A DNA stretch of 64,000 nt, from positions 868,001 through 932,000 of the forward strand of contig JAKVOU010000001.1 of NCBI GenBank assembly GCA_022482625.1, given 5' to 3'. Of this stretch, positions 1 through 8,359 are shown one piece after another. Both the position numbers and the translations under genes were made by a program. The stretch comes from Spirochaetia bacterium. GTDB lineage: Bacteria; Spirochaetota; Spirochaetia; Sphaerochaetales; Sphaerochaetaceae. Under the pieces are notes generated by a model that was not told the DNA's origin, did not search any database, and was given only the letters and a program-made list of their open reading frames with translations. Every line of letters starts with the position of its first letter. The first letter of the stretch is position 1.

Positions 1-608
1 AATTTGCCCAGGATATCAAAGAAGAGTACAAGACTGTAGCTGACCTGAGAGCAGGCATCAAGGGTGAACTTGAAACACAGATCGAACAGATTGTAAAGAA
101 TGAGAAGATCAAGGCTGTACTTGACAAGATGACCGAAGAAAATACCATCGACCTTCCCCAGTCAATGATCAATGCACAGGTAGAACAGCAATTGAATTCC
201 TATTTCCAGCGGATGGGAGCTACATCCCAGCAGATTTCCCAGATGTTTACAAAAGAACAGCTGAAAGGATTTGCAGATGAAATCCGTCCACAGGCAATCA
301 AGGATCTCAAGGCATCCCTCATACTTGAAACCATCGCAAAGAACGAAAAGCTCGATGCTACCGATGAGGAAATCAACAAGGTCATTGCCGACGAACAGCT
401 TGATACTTCCAAATACCAGAAAAATCAGCTGGATTATCTGAAGCAGCAGCTCAAGTTTGAAGTTGAAAACGACAAAGCCGCGAACTTCATACTTGAACAT
501 AATACTTTCACTGAAGAGGCAAAGAAATCCCTTGCTGAGCTGACTGCTCCGAAGAAGGCACCGGAAGAGGAAACGGAAGAAGCAAAAGAAACTTCTGAAG
601 CTGAATAA
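1..608 (+). CDS. tig: Trigger factor, C-terminal part (5' truncated by window edge)
   Basis: Ribosome-associated peptidyl-prolyl isomerase/chaperone that meets nascent chains. The frame is open from base 3 to the stop at 606-608, giving about 201 residues. These match the helical C-terminal substrate-binding domain: a helix starting FAQDIKEEYKTVADLR, then an amphipathic stretch with SMINAQVEQQL, and an acidic Glu/Lys-rich tail typical of the family. The N-terminal ribosome-binding and FKBP-like domains lie left of the window. Position directly before clpP and clpX is the conserved tig-clpP-clpX order. A strong hairpin terminator follows, so clpP is probably transcribed from its own promoter as well. 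Confidence 0.93.
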   Translation, partial: FAQDIKEEYKTVADLRAGIKGELETQIEQIVKNEKIKAVLDKMTEENTIDLPQSMINAQVEQQLNSYFQRMGATSQQISQMFTKEQLKGFADEIRPQAIKDLKASLILETIAKNEKLDATDEEINKVIADEQLDTSKYQKNQLDYLKQQLKFEVENDKAANFILEHNTFTEEAKKSLAELTAPKKAPEEETEEAKETSEAE

Positions 609-624
609 GTTCCTTTTTTGAGCA

Positions 625-662
625 AACAAGGGTTGTTGCCAGGCAACAGCCCTTGTTTTTTT
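625..662 (+). terminator. Rho-independent terminator after tig
   Basis: A 14-bp stem (CAAGGGTTGTTGCC / GGCAACAGCCCTTG, one wobble pair) with a one-base loop between perfect arms is followed by a run of seven T. It sits 17 bases after the tig stop. Confidence 0.9.
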
Positions 663-881
663 CCTAAGAAAACAATAAAAACAAATGAATTTTCAGAGGT
701 TCTGCAAAGCCAGGGATATAAAATGACTGAGTAACCTTTCTATTTTGCTTTTTTTCCAGTATATTGGAAAGGGGGCTGTTGCTCCAAAAAAAATACCGGG
801 AGCTGAACAGAAGCGAGCAATCCCTTTACGGTTAGCATACACGGGGAATGTTCCACCCAAAAATATCGAGGAGTAATTCTT

Positions 882-1490
882 ATGGATAGTTTCAATACAA
901 AGACAAGAATGCAGACCATGATCCCGATGGTTGTCGAACAATCCGGCGTCGGAGAACGTTCCTATGACATCTTCAGCCGTCTGCTCAAAGATAGGATTGT
1001 ATTCCTTGACGGAGAAATCACTGATGAAGCCGCAGATCTGGTCGTTGCACAACTGATATTCCTAGAAAGCCAAGATCCAAACAAAGACATAAGCATATAC
1101 ATAAACAGTCCTGGCGGCAGTGTGACAGCGGGCCTTGCAATCTATGATACCATGCAGTATGTGCGTCCTGATGTCCAGACAATCTGTATGGGACAGGCAG
1201 CAAGCATGGGTGCACTGCTGCTTACTGCAGGAACAAAGGGAAAGAGGTTCATCCTTCCCTCTGCTAGGGTCATGATCCATCAGCCTTGGGGTGGTGTCCA
1301 AGGCCAAGCCAGTGATATCGTTATACACACGAAGGAACTGCTCCGCATCAAAAAACTTACGATTGATATCCTTTCTCAATGCACAGGCAAGGATCTGGCA
1401 ACAATACAGAAGGATGTGGAACGGGACTACTTCCTGAATGCGGAAGAAGCACAGGCCTACGGGCTTGTCGACCAAATTATGAGGAGATAA
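882..1490 (+). CDS. clpP: ATP-dependent Clp protease proteolytic subunit ClpP
   Basis: Serine peptidase subunit of the cytoplasmic ClpXP/ClpAP machine. The 202 residues are full length. The catalytic triad is visible as Ser108 in GQAASMG, His133 in MIHQPWGG and Asp182 in the [11 protein letters not shown] segment, each shifted by 11 from the E. coli numbering, consistent with a short N-terminal extension. The start at 882 has a GAGGAG ribosome-binding site 7-8 bases upstream. The gene lies between tig and clpX, and clpX starts only two bases after the stop. Confidence 0.97.
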   Translation: MDSFNTKTRMQTMIPMVVEQSGVGERSYDIFSRLLKDRIVFLDGEITDEAADLVVAQLIFLESQDPNKDISIYINSPGGSVTAGLAIYDTMQYVRPDVQTICMGQAASMGALLLTAGTKGKRFILPSARVMIHQPWGGVQGQASDIVIHTKELLRIKKLTIDILSQCTGKDLATIQKDVERDYFLNAEEAQAYGLVDQIMRR

Positions 1491-1492
1491 CA

Positions 1493-2764
1493 ATGAGAGG
1501 AGCAAAAGTCTGTTCTTTCTGCGGAAAGAGTGCTGACAAGTGCAAGAGGTTGATTACCGGCCCCGGCGTCGCAATCTGTGACGAATGCATAGCGACTTGC
1601 AACAAGATATTGGCAGAAGATCCGATCGATGATGAAAGTACCGCCTCCCTTCCTGATAAAATTCCGACTCCTCAGGAAATGAAGGCATATCTTGACCAGT
1701 ATGTCATCGGACAGGATGAAGCAAAGCGCGTCCTGTCGGTAGCTGTCTACAACCACTACAAAAGAGTAAAATTCCAGAAGAAAATTGCTGAAAACGGTGT
1801 CGAGCTGGACAAGTCAAACATACTTATGATCGGCCCTACCGGTACAGGCAAGACACTTTTGGCAAGGACACTTGCAAAGAAACTGCAGGTACCCTTCGCC
1901 ATTGCCGATGCAACGACACTCACGGAAGCAGGCTATGTCGGTGAGGATGTAGAAAACATCCTGCTCAAGCTGATACAGAATGCAAACGATAATATCTCTG
2001 CAGCAGAACATGGCATCATTTTTGTCGATGAAATTGATAAGATTGCAAAGAAAGGTGAAAATGTCTCCATTACAAGAGATGTATCAGGTGAAGGCGTACA
2101 GCAGGCCCTGCTGAAGATCATCGAAGGAACCGATGCTTCGGTACCTCCACAGGGAGGAAGGAAGCATCCGAACCAAGAAATGCTGAAGATAAACACAAGG
2201 AACATCCTGTTCATTTGCGGCGGTGCCTTCGTGGGATTGGACAAAGTCATCGAAAAGAGAGTGGCAACCCAACCTATGGGCTTCGGTGCTACCATACAGA
2301 CACTTGAAGAAAAGGATCTTTCACAGATTTACAGCCAGTTGCTCCCGGATGACCTGATCAAGTTCGGTCTCATCCCTGAATTCATCGGCAGGCTTCCGAT
2401 TCATGTTTCCCTTGACAATCTGAGCGAAGATGATCTGGTACGGATAATTACCGAACCGAACAACTCTATTGTCAAGCAGTACAAAGCTTCATTCCAGCTT
2501 GATGACGTAGACTTGGAATTTGACGATGAAGCAATCCGAGCAATTGCACACAAAGCGGTCGAGCAGAAAACCGGAGCAAGAGGACTGAGGTCGATAATCG
2601 AAAGCATCATGATGTCCATCATGTACGAGATTCCGTCCCTAGGTCCTGTAACAAAGGTCATACTGGACAAAGACTGCGTACTGGGAAATGGGAAACCAAA
2701 AGTATTCATGAAAGATGGTTCACTCCTGCAGTTTGCGGAAGCGACCCCAGAGATTACCGCATGA
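1493..2764 (+). CDS. clpX: ATP-dependent Clp protease ATP-binding subunit ClpX
   Basis: AAA+ unfoldase that feeds substrates to ClpP. 423 residues. The N-terminal zinc-binding domain has Cys7, Cys10, Cys29 and Cys32. Walker A (GPTGTGKT) is near residue 120 and Walker B ([10 protein letters not shown]) near 185. The ClpP-docking loop reads MGF in the segment QPMGFGAT where E. coli has IGF. Start 1493 is chosen because it makes the zinc domain begin normally ([11 protein letters not shown]) and because GAGGAG lies just upstream, inside the end of clpP; an in-frame ATG further upstream overlaps clpP and is not used. It overlaps the next gene by ATGA. Confidence 0.97.
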   Translation: MRGAKVCSFCGKSADKCKRLITGPGVAICDECIATCNKILAEDPIDDESTASLPDKIPTPQEMKAYLDQYVIGQDEAKRVLSVAVYNHYKRVKFQKKIAENGVELDKSNILMIGPTGTGKTLLARTLAKKLQVPFAIADATTLTEAGYVGEDVENILLKLIQNANDNISAAEHGIIFVDEIDKIAKKGENVSITRDVSGEGVQQALLKIIEGTDASVPPQGGRKHPNQEMLKINTRNILFICGGAFVGLDKVIEKRVATQPMGFGATIQTLEEKDLSQIYSQLLPDDLIKFGLIPEFIGRLPIHVSLDNLSEDDLVRIITEPNNSIVKQYKASFQLDDVDLEFDDEAIRAIAHKAVEQKTGARGLRSIIESIMMSIMYEIPSLGPVTKVILDKDCVLGNGKPKVFMKDGSLLQFAEATPEITA

Positions 2765-3747
2765 ACGACAACTTTGCATTTCCACCATTCAGCAAGGAAT
2801 TCATCGATACCCTGCATGCATTCAGACACGCTATTGTAGTCGGACATATGAGCCCTGACGGCGATTGCTTCTCAAGTGAAATTGCCATGGAACACCTGCT
2901 GAAATCCATAGGGTATACACAGGTATTCCTTGCCAACGCAGGGCCATTTGAAAGGGCTGAAGCAAAGGAAATGCAAAGCAGGTTCCATGCAATGATAACT
3001 GACGATATGCTCGCAGCGGATCCTCTGATAGTCATGGTCGACTGTGGAGAAATGAGCAGGATCGGAAGCCTTGCTGAGAAACTGCAAGGAAGGAAATTCC
3101 TTGTTCTTGACCACCATACGACTTCCATTGGGAAAAACCTTGGGCCAAGTTACATCCTTCCGGCTTCAGCTTCTACGACCTTGATCATCATGAAACTTTA
3201 CAAGCAGCTCGGGGTACCGCTTACTGAAGAAATTGCCACTGCATTGTTCTTTGGTTTTGCAACGGACACAGGTTTTTTCAAATTCATTCCAAAGGGCAAC
3301 GGAGAAGCAGTTAGAATGGCTGCACAGCTCATAGAAATCGGAGCGGATCCTCAGATTACCTATGCAAGGATGAGTAGCGGCAAAGACTGGAAATTCATCC
3401 AGAATACTGCCTTGCTCATCAATAGGACAATATTCCTGAAAAATGGTGAAATTGCTCTGAGCTGCTTCTGCCGCACGGATGAAGGTGAATGTCCAAGTGA
3501 CAACTATTATGAACAGATATTCAAAACTGACGGTATCAAATCCATCATCCTTCTGAAAGAAACAGATGTACATACTGTCGTGCTTGGACTCCGATCCAGC
3601 TATGACAGTGCCTTTGATGTAGCCCACTTTGCTTTGACTTTCGGAGGCGGAGGTCATGTAAAAGCTGCAGGAGCGACCCTTGACTGCAGTTTGGAAGAAG
3701 CAAAGGAACGGGTCCTGGCCCAACTTGAACTCCAATATGGGAAATAA
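2761..3747 (+). CDS. DHH-family phosphoesterase, NrnA-type oligoribonuclease/pAp phosphatase
   Basis: 328 residues with the DHH/DHHA1 architecture. Family knowledge: NrnA-type proteins degrade nano-RNA and some dephosphorylate 3'-phosphoadenosine 5'-phosphate, using two metal ions. Metal-binding positions are visible: His29, Asp33 and Asp35 in GHMSPDGD, Asp94 in VMVDCGE, and the DHH triad at 117-119. The C-terminal DHHA1 motif reads [13 protein letters not shown]. The start codon overlaps the clpX stop (ATGA), so translation is probably coupled. Which substrate it prefers cannot be told from sequence. Confidence 0.9.
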   Translation: MNDNFAFPPFSKEFIDTLHAFRHAIVVGHMSPDGDCFSSEIAMEHLLKSIGYTQVFLANAGPFERAEAKEMQSRFHAMITDDMLAADPLIVMVDCGEMSRIGSLAEKLQGRKFLVLDHHTTSIGKNLGPSYILPASASTTLIIMKLYKQLGVPLTEEIATALFFGFATDTGFFKFIPKGNGEAVRMAAQLIEIGADPQITYARMSSGKDWKFIQNTALLINRTIFLKNGEIALSCFCRTDEGECPSDNYYEQIFKTDGIKSIILLKETDVHTVVLGLRSSYDSAFDVAHFALTFGGGGHVKAAGATLDCSLEEAKERVLAQLELQYGK

Positions 3748-3761
3748 TGAAAGGAATATAT

Positions 3762-3802
3762 GAAAAAGCACCCGGTTACATCCAATCGGATGCTTTTATT
3801 TT
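3762..3802. terminator. Hairpin between convergent genes
   Basis: Inverted arms AAAAGCAcCCG and CGGaTGCTTTT flank a short loop between the stop of the DHH gene and the stop of the convergent symporter gene. The T-rich arms could end transcription from both sides, but the stem has a mismatch. Confidence 0.45.
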
Positions 3803-3808
3803 CCGTTG

Positions 3809-5107
3809 CTATTTCTGTCCTGCAGCAAGTTCCGTCCCTATCATTCTGGAACTGACAGCAACTACATAGGTGCATACCAAGTCCCCGACAACATTATTCA
3901 TTGTCTCAAACATATCAAGGATAGGATTGATTCCTAAAGCCAATCCGACAATAACAGCAATCTGATCTGAAGGTAACCCCATATTCTGCAGAATGATGAA
4001 CAGAAGCATCAACGATCCACCGGGAACTCCACCAGCCCCTATGGAAGCAAGGACCGTAGTCAGCACAAGGATTGCAAGACCACTGAAACCAAGATGCACA
4101 GAAAACATATTGGCTGCAAGAATTGCGAAAAATGGCAGATGTACGCAGACACCATCCATGTTGATAGTTGCTCCCAATGGCAACGAAAATGCAGAAAGGC
4201 GACTGTCTATCCCCAGCTCATCACTGCTTACCCGAAGTGATACCGGCAGTGTAGCAGCCGAACTTCTTGTAACAAAAGCAGTCAAGGGTGCTTCCTTGAT
4301 TGCAGAAAGGAAACGAAACGGATTCCTTCGAACTGAAAGAAAAATCAAAACCGGATAAACAACAAGCACCATAAAAGCAATACCTGTTATAACTCCTGTA
4401 GTAAGTGATACATATGGCCCGAACAGTGCTGATCCATAGCTTGCAAAATTACAGGAAGTCAAAGCAAATACACCTATAGGAGAATATGCAAGAATCCAAT
4501 CCACAATCTTGAATATTCCTTCTTTTGCAGCGTCCAGCAAGCCTAGGAGCGACTGGATATTATGTTTGAGACCTTCATCTTTCTTGGGATCTTCTGCTAC
4601 AAGTTTCAAAGCTAGGCCAAAGGCAATTGAAAAAACAATGATAGCCAGGAAATCACCATTTGCCAATGCTTGGAACGGATTCTTGAACATGCCGACAAAC
4701 ACATCTGCCAGCGCAGAACCTGTACTTGTATCAATTGATTTTACTGCGGTACCGGTTGTCACGAGGGAATTCCATGCTGAAATGCTTGCTCCGCCACCAG
4801 GATTGAACAAAGTAGCTAGAAAAGAGCCAACGACAGCGGCCAATACAGAAGTAAGGAAATACCATACGATGACCTTTATACCTACCCTACCGAACTGTCC
4901 GGTCGGAAGTGAAGCAGCTCCACTGATCAGGGACAGCAGGATGACTGGAACGACTATCATCTTCAACATTGAAACCAAAACGTTTCCGAAGGGAGAAACC
5001 CACGCAAGATACCCACTGACATCAAGCTTGGACAACCAAAGCCCGATACCGACAGCAAGACCAAGTACAAACGCAACCAGAATCTGTACAACCAAATTTT
5101 TTTTCAT
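3809..5107 (-). CDS. Dicarboxylate/amino acid:cation symporter (DAACS family)
   Basis: 432-residue inner-membrane transporter of the GltP/DctA/SstT type; substrate likely an acidic or small neutral amino acid or a C4-dicarboxylate. Family marks: a Ser-rich re-entrant loop motif (TRSSAATLP) and the NMDG motif (GATINMDG), plus many hydrophobic segments. The start at 5107 (MKKNLVV) is preferred over an upstream in-frame ATG because GGGGTGG lies just before it and the first transmembrane helix then starts directly. Single gene, convergent with the DHH gene. Confidence 0.9.
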   Translation of the reverse strand: MKKNLVVQILVAFVLGLAVGIGLWLSKLDVSGYLAWVSPFGNVLVSMLKMIVVPVILLSLISGAASLPTGQFGRVGIKVIVWYFLTSVLAAVVGSFLATLFNPGGGASISAWNSLVTTGTAVKSIDTSTGSALADVFVGMFKNPFQALANGDFLAIIVFSIAFGLALKLVAEDPKKDEGLKHNIQSLLGLLDAAKEGIFKIVDWILAYSPIGVFALTSCNFASYGSALFGPYVSLTTGVITGIAFMVLVVYPVLIFLSVRRNPFRFLSAIKEAPLTAFVTRSSAATLPVSLRVSSDELGIDSRLSAFSLPLGATINMDGVCVHLPFFAILAANMFSVHLGFSGLAILVLTTVLASIGAGGVPGGSLMLLFIILQNMGLPSDQIAVIVGLALGINPILDMFETMNNVVGDLVCTYVVAVSSRMIGTELAAGQK

Positions 5108-5295
5108 ATCCACCCCAATACAACTTATATGGGTTGCATGGTACCACAACGGACACGCAAATAACAACTGTATCCAGGTTCTCCCCGCAACTCAATCAAG
5201 ACAAAATCTAAAAATGTCTCTGTGATCAAGTTACTGTTATTTACATTCCACATATCTATACTGCAAGTAGATAGTTGATTAAATCGGAGTATAAT

Positions 5296-5718
5296 ATGAA
5301 ACATATAGCAAAAAGAATCTTACTGGTATTATTGGCCCTGTCAGCTTTGCCAGCTTTTGCATTTGCCCAGGGGCAAACAGAAAGTCCACAGGAAAACAAC
5401 CAAGCAGTTTATCACACTATTACACCTCAGGAAGCAAAAAAGCGTCTGGATACAGACAAAGACATAATCCTGCTTGATGTACGGACAGAAAGTGAATTTA
5501 CCCAAGGACACATTCCAGGAGCCAAGAACATTCCACTCCAGGAACTGAGCGATGTCGCATCGGCCCAATTACCAAACAAAGATGCTACGATTTTTGTCTA
5601 TTGCCGTTCGGGCAACAGAAGCAAAACCGCATCCAAAGCTCTGGTCAAACTGGGATACACACAGATCTATGACCTAGGCGGTATCATAGACTGGCCATAC
5701 GAAACCGTAAGTCCTTGA
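5296..5718 (+). CDS. Exported rhodanese-like domain protein
   Basis: 140 residues. A cleavable signal peptide (residues about 1-25, ending AFAQ) precedes a single rhodanese domain. The active-site loop CRSGNRS carries Cys103, the residue that would hold a persulfide. The domain start (DIILLDVRTESEF, GHIPGAKNIP) is typical. Start 5296 has CGGAG 8 bases upstream; an ATG 21 bases earlier lacks this. It stands alone between two minus-strand units. Role in periplasmic sulfur handling is an inference. Confidence 0.88.
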   Translation: MKHIAKRILLVLLALSALPAFAFAQGQTESPQENNQAVYHTITPQEAKKRLDTDKDIILLDVRTESEFTQGHIPGAKNIPLQELSDVASAQLPNKDATIFVYCRSGNRSKTASKALVKLGYTQIYDLGGIIDWPYETVSP

Positions 5719-5724
5719 CAGTTC

Positions 5725-6384
5725 CTAGCCCTGAAACTTTCCAGCTTTTTTCCTGCTGAATATAACATAGGAATAGACTACAGGAACCAGCGTCATTGCA
5801 AGGATGACTATGATGAAAGTAGCGGTCAGCAACATCTTTGGAAAAAAGATAGAAGAGACAAAGACACCTATGCCCCCTATCACCCATATCGGTGCCGCCA
5901 TGCGATGGGTTCGGTTCCATACATCCTCATCAGCAAGTGTCCATGGAGTCTTGATACCCATAGTATAGTTATGCTTGAACTTCGGCATATAGTTACCGAT
6001 AAGCGCAAGGAAACAACCTAGTGCGGCAAACAGAATCCTTACCATATCCAAGTCATGCCCGCTTGCAATACCTACCATCAGGAAAAGCAACAGGACAAAA
6101 AAGGCTGTCAATGCAACCCTGAAGATATCAAAGGCTCTCCTGAAGCGATCATAGTTTTCACTCTTCGGATCAATCCTTGCTATGAAAGGCACAAGGAAGT
6201 TTATGGCTACGATCAAAGCAAACAGATACCAGAGGGTCCTCTTGCTTCCGTAGCCGTCCACTTTTCCTCCGACTCCCCAATGTGTAGGTATGGTCGCCGG
6301 CAATTTTCCATACGATATGGCCAATACCAAGAAAGCTACCACAAGCAGGCAACATATCAAGAGAACAGTCTTCTTATCCCTCAT
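5725..6384 (-). CDS. SdpI/DUF1648-family membrane protein
   Basis: About 219 residues with roughly six hydrophobic helices. The segment PATIPTHWGVGGKVDGYG is the DUF1648 signature, and the C-terminal half (DEDVWNRTHRMAAPIW) is the SdpI-type domain. In Bacillus SdpI is a receptor/immunity protein for the SdpC toxin; most homologues elsewhere have no known toxin. Start 6384 overlaps the end of the SdpR-like gene by 11 bases and has GAGGG upstream. Coupled to its putative repressor, as in sdpRI operons. No sdpC-like toxin gene is visible nearby. Confidence 0.85.
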   Translation of the reverse strand: MRDKKTVLLICCLLVVAFLVLAISYGKLPATIPTHWGVGGKVDGYGSKRTLWYLFALIVAINFLVPFIARIDPKSENYDRFRRAFDIFRVALTAFFVLLLFLMVGIASGHDLDMVRILFAALGCFLALIGNYMPKFKHNYTMGIKTPWTLADEDVWNRTHRMAAPIWVIGGIGVFVSSIFFPKMLLTATFIIVILAMTLVPVVYSYVIFSRKKAGKFQG

Positions 6385-6685
6385 CTTTCCCTCCCTGACC
6401 TTCATCAGGCAATTCATCCGATGCTGAAATTCCCAAGAAACCGGCAAGCCAGTCCATGACATCTTCCATAACAGAGGTATTCAATTCATAGATAAGGCTG
6501 TTTCCCTGCCGTGTGTCACTGACAAGTCCTGCCTGTTTCAGGATCTTGAGATGATGTGAAAGAGTTGCACCCGTTATATCCAGGTCAGATAAAATCTCAC
6601 CCACGGATTTCGGTCCTCCCCTGAGCAGTTCCAACACTTTCCGTCGTACAGGATCACTAAGAGCCCTGATGGTATCCTGCAACAT
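6374..6685 (-). CDS. ArsR-family transcriptional regulator, SdpR-like
   Basis: 103-residue winged-helix repressor. The ArsR pattern is clear: ALSDPVRRKVLELL at the N-terminus and the recognition helix ITGATLSHHLKILKQAGLV. No Cys pair for metal binding (CVC) is present, so it is probably a non-metal ArsR protein like SdpR. Start 6685 follows GGAGG by seven bases. It overlaps the SdpI-like gene, the usual sdpRI pairing in which the repressor controls its own operon and SdpI titrates it at the membrane. Confidence 0.87.
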   Translation of the reverse strand: MLQDTIRALSDPVRRKVLELLRGGPKSVGEILSDLDITGATLSHHLKILKQAGLVSDTRQGNSLIYELNTSVMEDVMDWLAGFLGISASDELPDEGQGGKDEG

Positions 6686-6719
6686 GTCATGTCCTCCATG
6701 CCCTTCCGTTTTCTTCAAG

Positions 6720-6745
6720 TTTCCTGCCGGCCATCCGGCAGGAAA
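6720..6745. repeat. Perfect inverted repeat between hydrolase and sdpR-like genes
   Basis: TTTCCTGCCGG and CCGGCAGGAAA form an 11-bp perfect stem with a 4-base loop in the 70-base gap between the hydrolase stop and the sdpR-like start. No T-run follows on the minus strand, so it looks more like an mRNA processing/attenuation hairpin or a protein-binding site than a full terminator. Confidence 0.6.
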
Positions 6746-6755
6746 ACAATCAAAT

Positions 6756-8111
6756 TTATTTTTCTGTTGTCTTGACCCATGTTGCAATATCTGTAATTAC
6801 CATGGGATCGACATGCTGCGGTGTATTGTACAATGAAACATCAGGTGTACCAGTCGGTGATATCTGACCAGGCATAAACAGATGGCTCAAACCATCATAA
6901 AGCCTGAACGTGACATTGTCCCGTCCCATCAAGACAACCTGCCACAGTTTATAATCTTTGTCAAAGGGAACTTGGAAATCCTCGTTGCCTTGCAGGATAA
7001 GCATCGGCAGATGTACTTTCTTGATGATATCCATACCATGGATATCATCAAGACTCTTCCAATAGGACGTAGGAGTTCCCATGATATAGCCACTTCCGCC
7101 ATCATCCAGCGTCTTCGTCTTTTCCAATCCAGCCGCAGCTTGGTCAAGCAAGGCTTTCTTCTGTTGAGCTGAGTAGGAAGGCTGTGCGTTGATCATAGCC
7201 TTGTTCTGGTCAAGCATTATATCCTGCAGGCTCCGCAGGGAACCTGCCATGGAAATGATACCCTTGACATGAGGATTGTCTTGTGCAATCTTCGGAGCCA
7301 GCATGCCACCAAGGCTATGTCCAAGCAAATAGATAGCACTCCCGTCAACCCTGTCGTCAGCATACAGGAGGTCTACTGCAGCTTCTGCATCATCCAAGAC
7401 CTCATATTCCACGGTAATACCTGCTGTGGCCCAAGGATACTGATAGGTACGCTTGTTATATCGTAAGGAAGCAACCCCTTGCTCTGCTAATCCACGGGCT
7501 ATATCCTTGAACGGTTGGACAGGAACCTTTCCTATGGATTCATTCATATCAGACGAACCTGAACCTTGCACCAAAAGTACGACAGGTGGCTTCTTTATGC
7601 CCTTAGGCAGGGTCAACAGACCTGGTAATCCCTTTTCTCCGACTTTCACGGCTTCTTCTTCCCATGCAGCCGTACTCTGAGGTTCAGGTACTTCCTTCGG
7701 AATGGGACTGATCAGTATACCTGCAGGCTTCTCTTCACTGTCAAAGCTTATTGTTATCCTGAAATCAAAAAGCGTACCCGCTATAGAAGTCACGACACTG
7801 TCATACTGCCCCTGCTTGACATACTGGCTGCTTAGGATGTTTCCTGCAGAACCGGTTATCTGTTGCTGAAGCATGACCCAACCCTGCTGCAATTGAGCTT
7901 TGCTGATACTTTGAGTCAGCTTCTCTGCCGCATCACCGTAGAACGTAGTAAAATTTCCTGCAAAAAACTGTGAAATGTAAGCTGCAACCCGTTTTTCCAA
8001 AACTGCACCTTTGTCCTGCTGAGATGGTCCCGACTGAACCGCAGGTCCAGCAGAACACAGTGCCATTGCCGCCAACAGCAAGGCCAAAAAGGCAAATGTC
8101 TTTTTTTTCAT
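6756..8111 (-). CDS. Exported alpha/beta hydrolase with N-terminal DUF3887-like domain
   Basis: 451 residues: signal peptide (1-22), an N-terminal domain at about 35-135 resembling DUF3887, and an alpha/beta-hydrolase domain from about 165. The nucleophile elbow is GHSLGG (Ser266) and the oxyanion region reads VLLVQGSGSSD. The late His is in DGLSHLF. Such two-domain exported esterases have few known substrates. Start 8111 (MKKKTFAF) is set by TGGAGGAAG upstream and the signal peptide. It is first of a three-gene minus-strand unit with the SdpR-like and SdpI-like genes. Confidence 0.85.
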   Translation of the reverse strand: MKKKTFAFLALLLAAMALCSAGPAVQSGPSQQDKGAVLEKRVAAYISQFFAGNFTTFYGDAAEKLTQSISKAQLQQGWVMLQQQITGSAGNILSSQYVKQGQYDSVVTSIAGTLFDFRITISFDSEEKPAGILISPIPKEVPEPQSTAAWEEEAVKVGEKGLPGLLTLPKGIKKPPVVLLVQGSGSSDMNESIGKVPVQPFKDIARGLAEQGVASLRYNKRTYQYPWATAGITVEYEVLDDAEAAVDLLYADDRVDGSAIYLLGHSLGGMLAPKIAQDNPHVKGIISMAGSLRSLQDIMLDQNKAMINAQPSYSAQQKKALLDQAAAGLEKTKTLDDGGSGYIMGTPTSYWKSLDDIHGMDIIKKVHLPMLILQGNEDFQVPFDKDYKLWQVVLMGRDNVTFRLYDGLSHLFMPGQISPTGTPDVSLYNTPQHVDPMVITDIATWVKTTEK

Positions 8112-8134
8112 TGTTCTTCTTCCTCCATTGTCCA

Positions 8135-8157
8135 CCATAGGCTCTTCCAGCCTATGG
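8135..8157. repeat. Inverted repeat in leader of hydrolase operon
   Basis: CCATAGGCT and AGCCTATGG form a 9-bp perfect palindromic stem with a 5-base loop in the 5' leader of the minus-strand operon, just upstream of its ribosome-binding site. Function unknown. Confidence 0.5.
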
Positions 8158-8183
8158 AAAATATATGGGATAAAATAGACAAA

Positions 8184-8209
8184 CATCTAATTAGATAATC
8201 ATCTAAATA
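8184..8209. promoter_or_regulatory. Candidate operator of the hydrolase-sdpR-sdpI unit
   Basis: A perfect palindrome ATCTAATTAGAT (8185-8196) is followed by a second related half-site, CATCTAAATA, 16 bases away. It lies about 75-100 bases upstream of the hydrolase start, in the divergent gap with the metallophosphatase gene. By analogy with sdpR autoregulation it may be the target of the downstream ArsR protein; this is inference. Confidence 0.4.
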
Positions 8210-8359
8210 CTATCCATAGGGACAAGACATGTCAAGCAATGAACAAGGACTTATCCGATATAATAATTTTGCTTGCACGGTAGCATAAGTGCGTGTTAGT
8301 CTACTCGTATGCCGATACTTCGGTACGAGGTCGCAGGCATAGCCTGCAAAGGAGAGTAT

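Noticed and set aside
4509-5225. A 238-codon frame opposite the symporter gene
   Set aside because: Antisense shadow of a clear transporter gene; no recognisable product.
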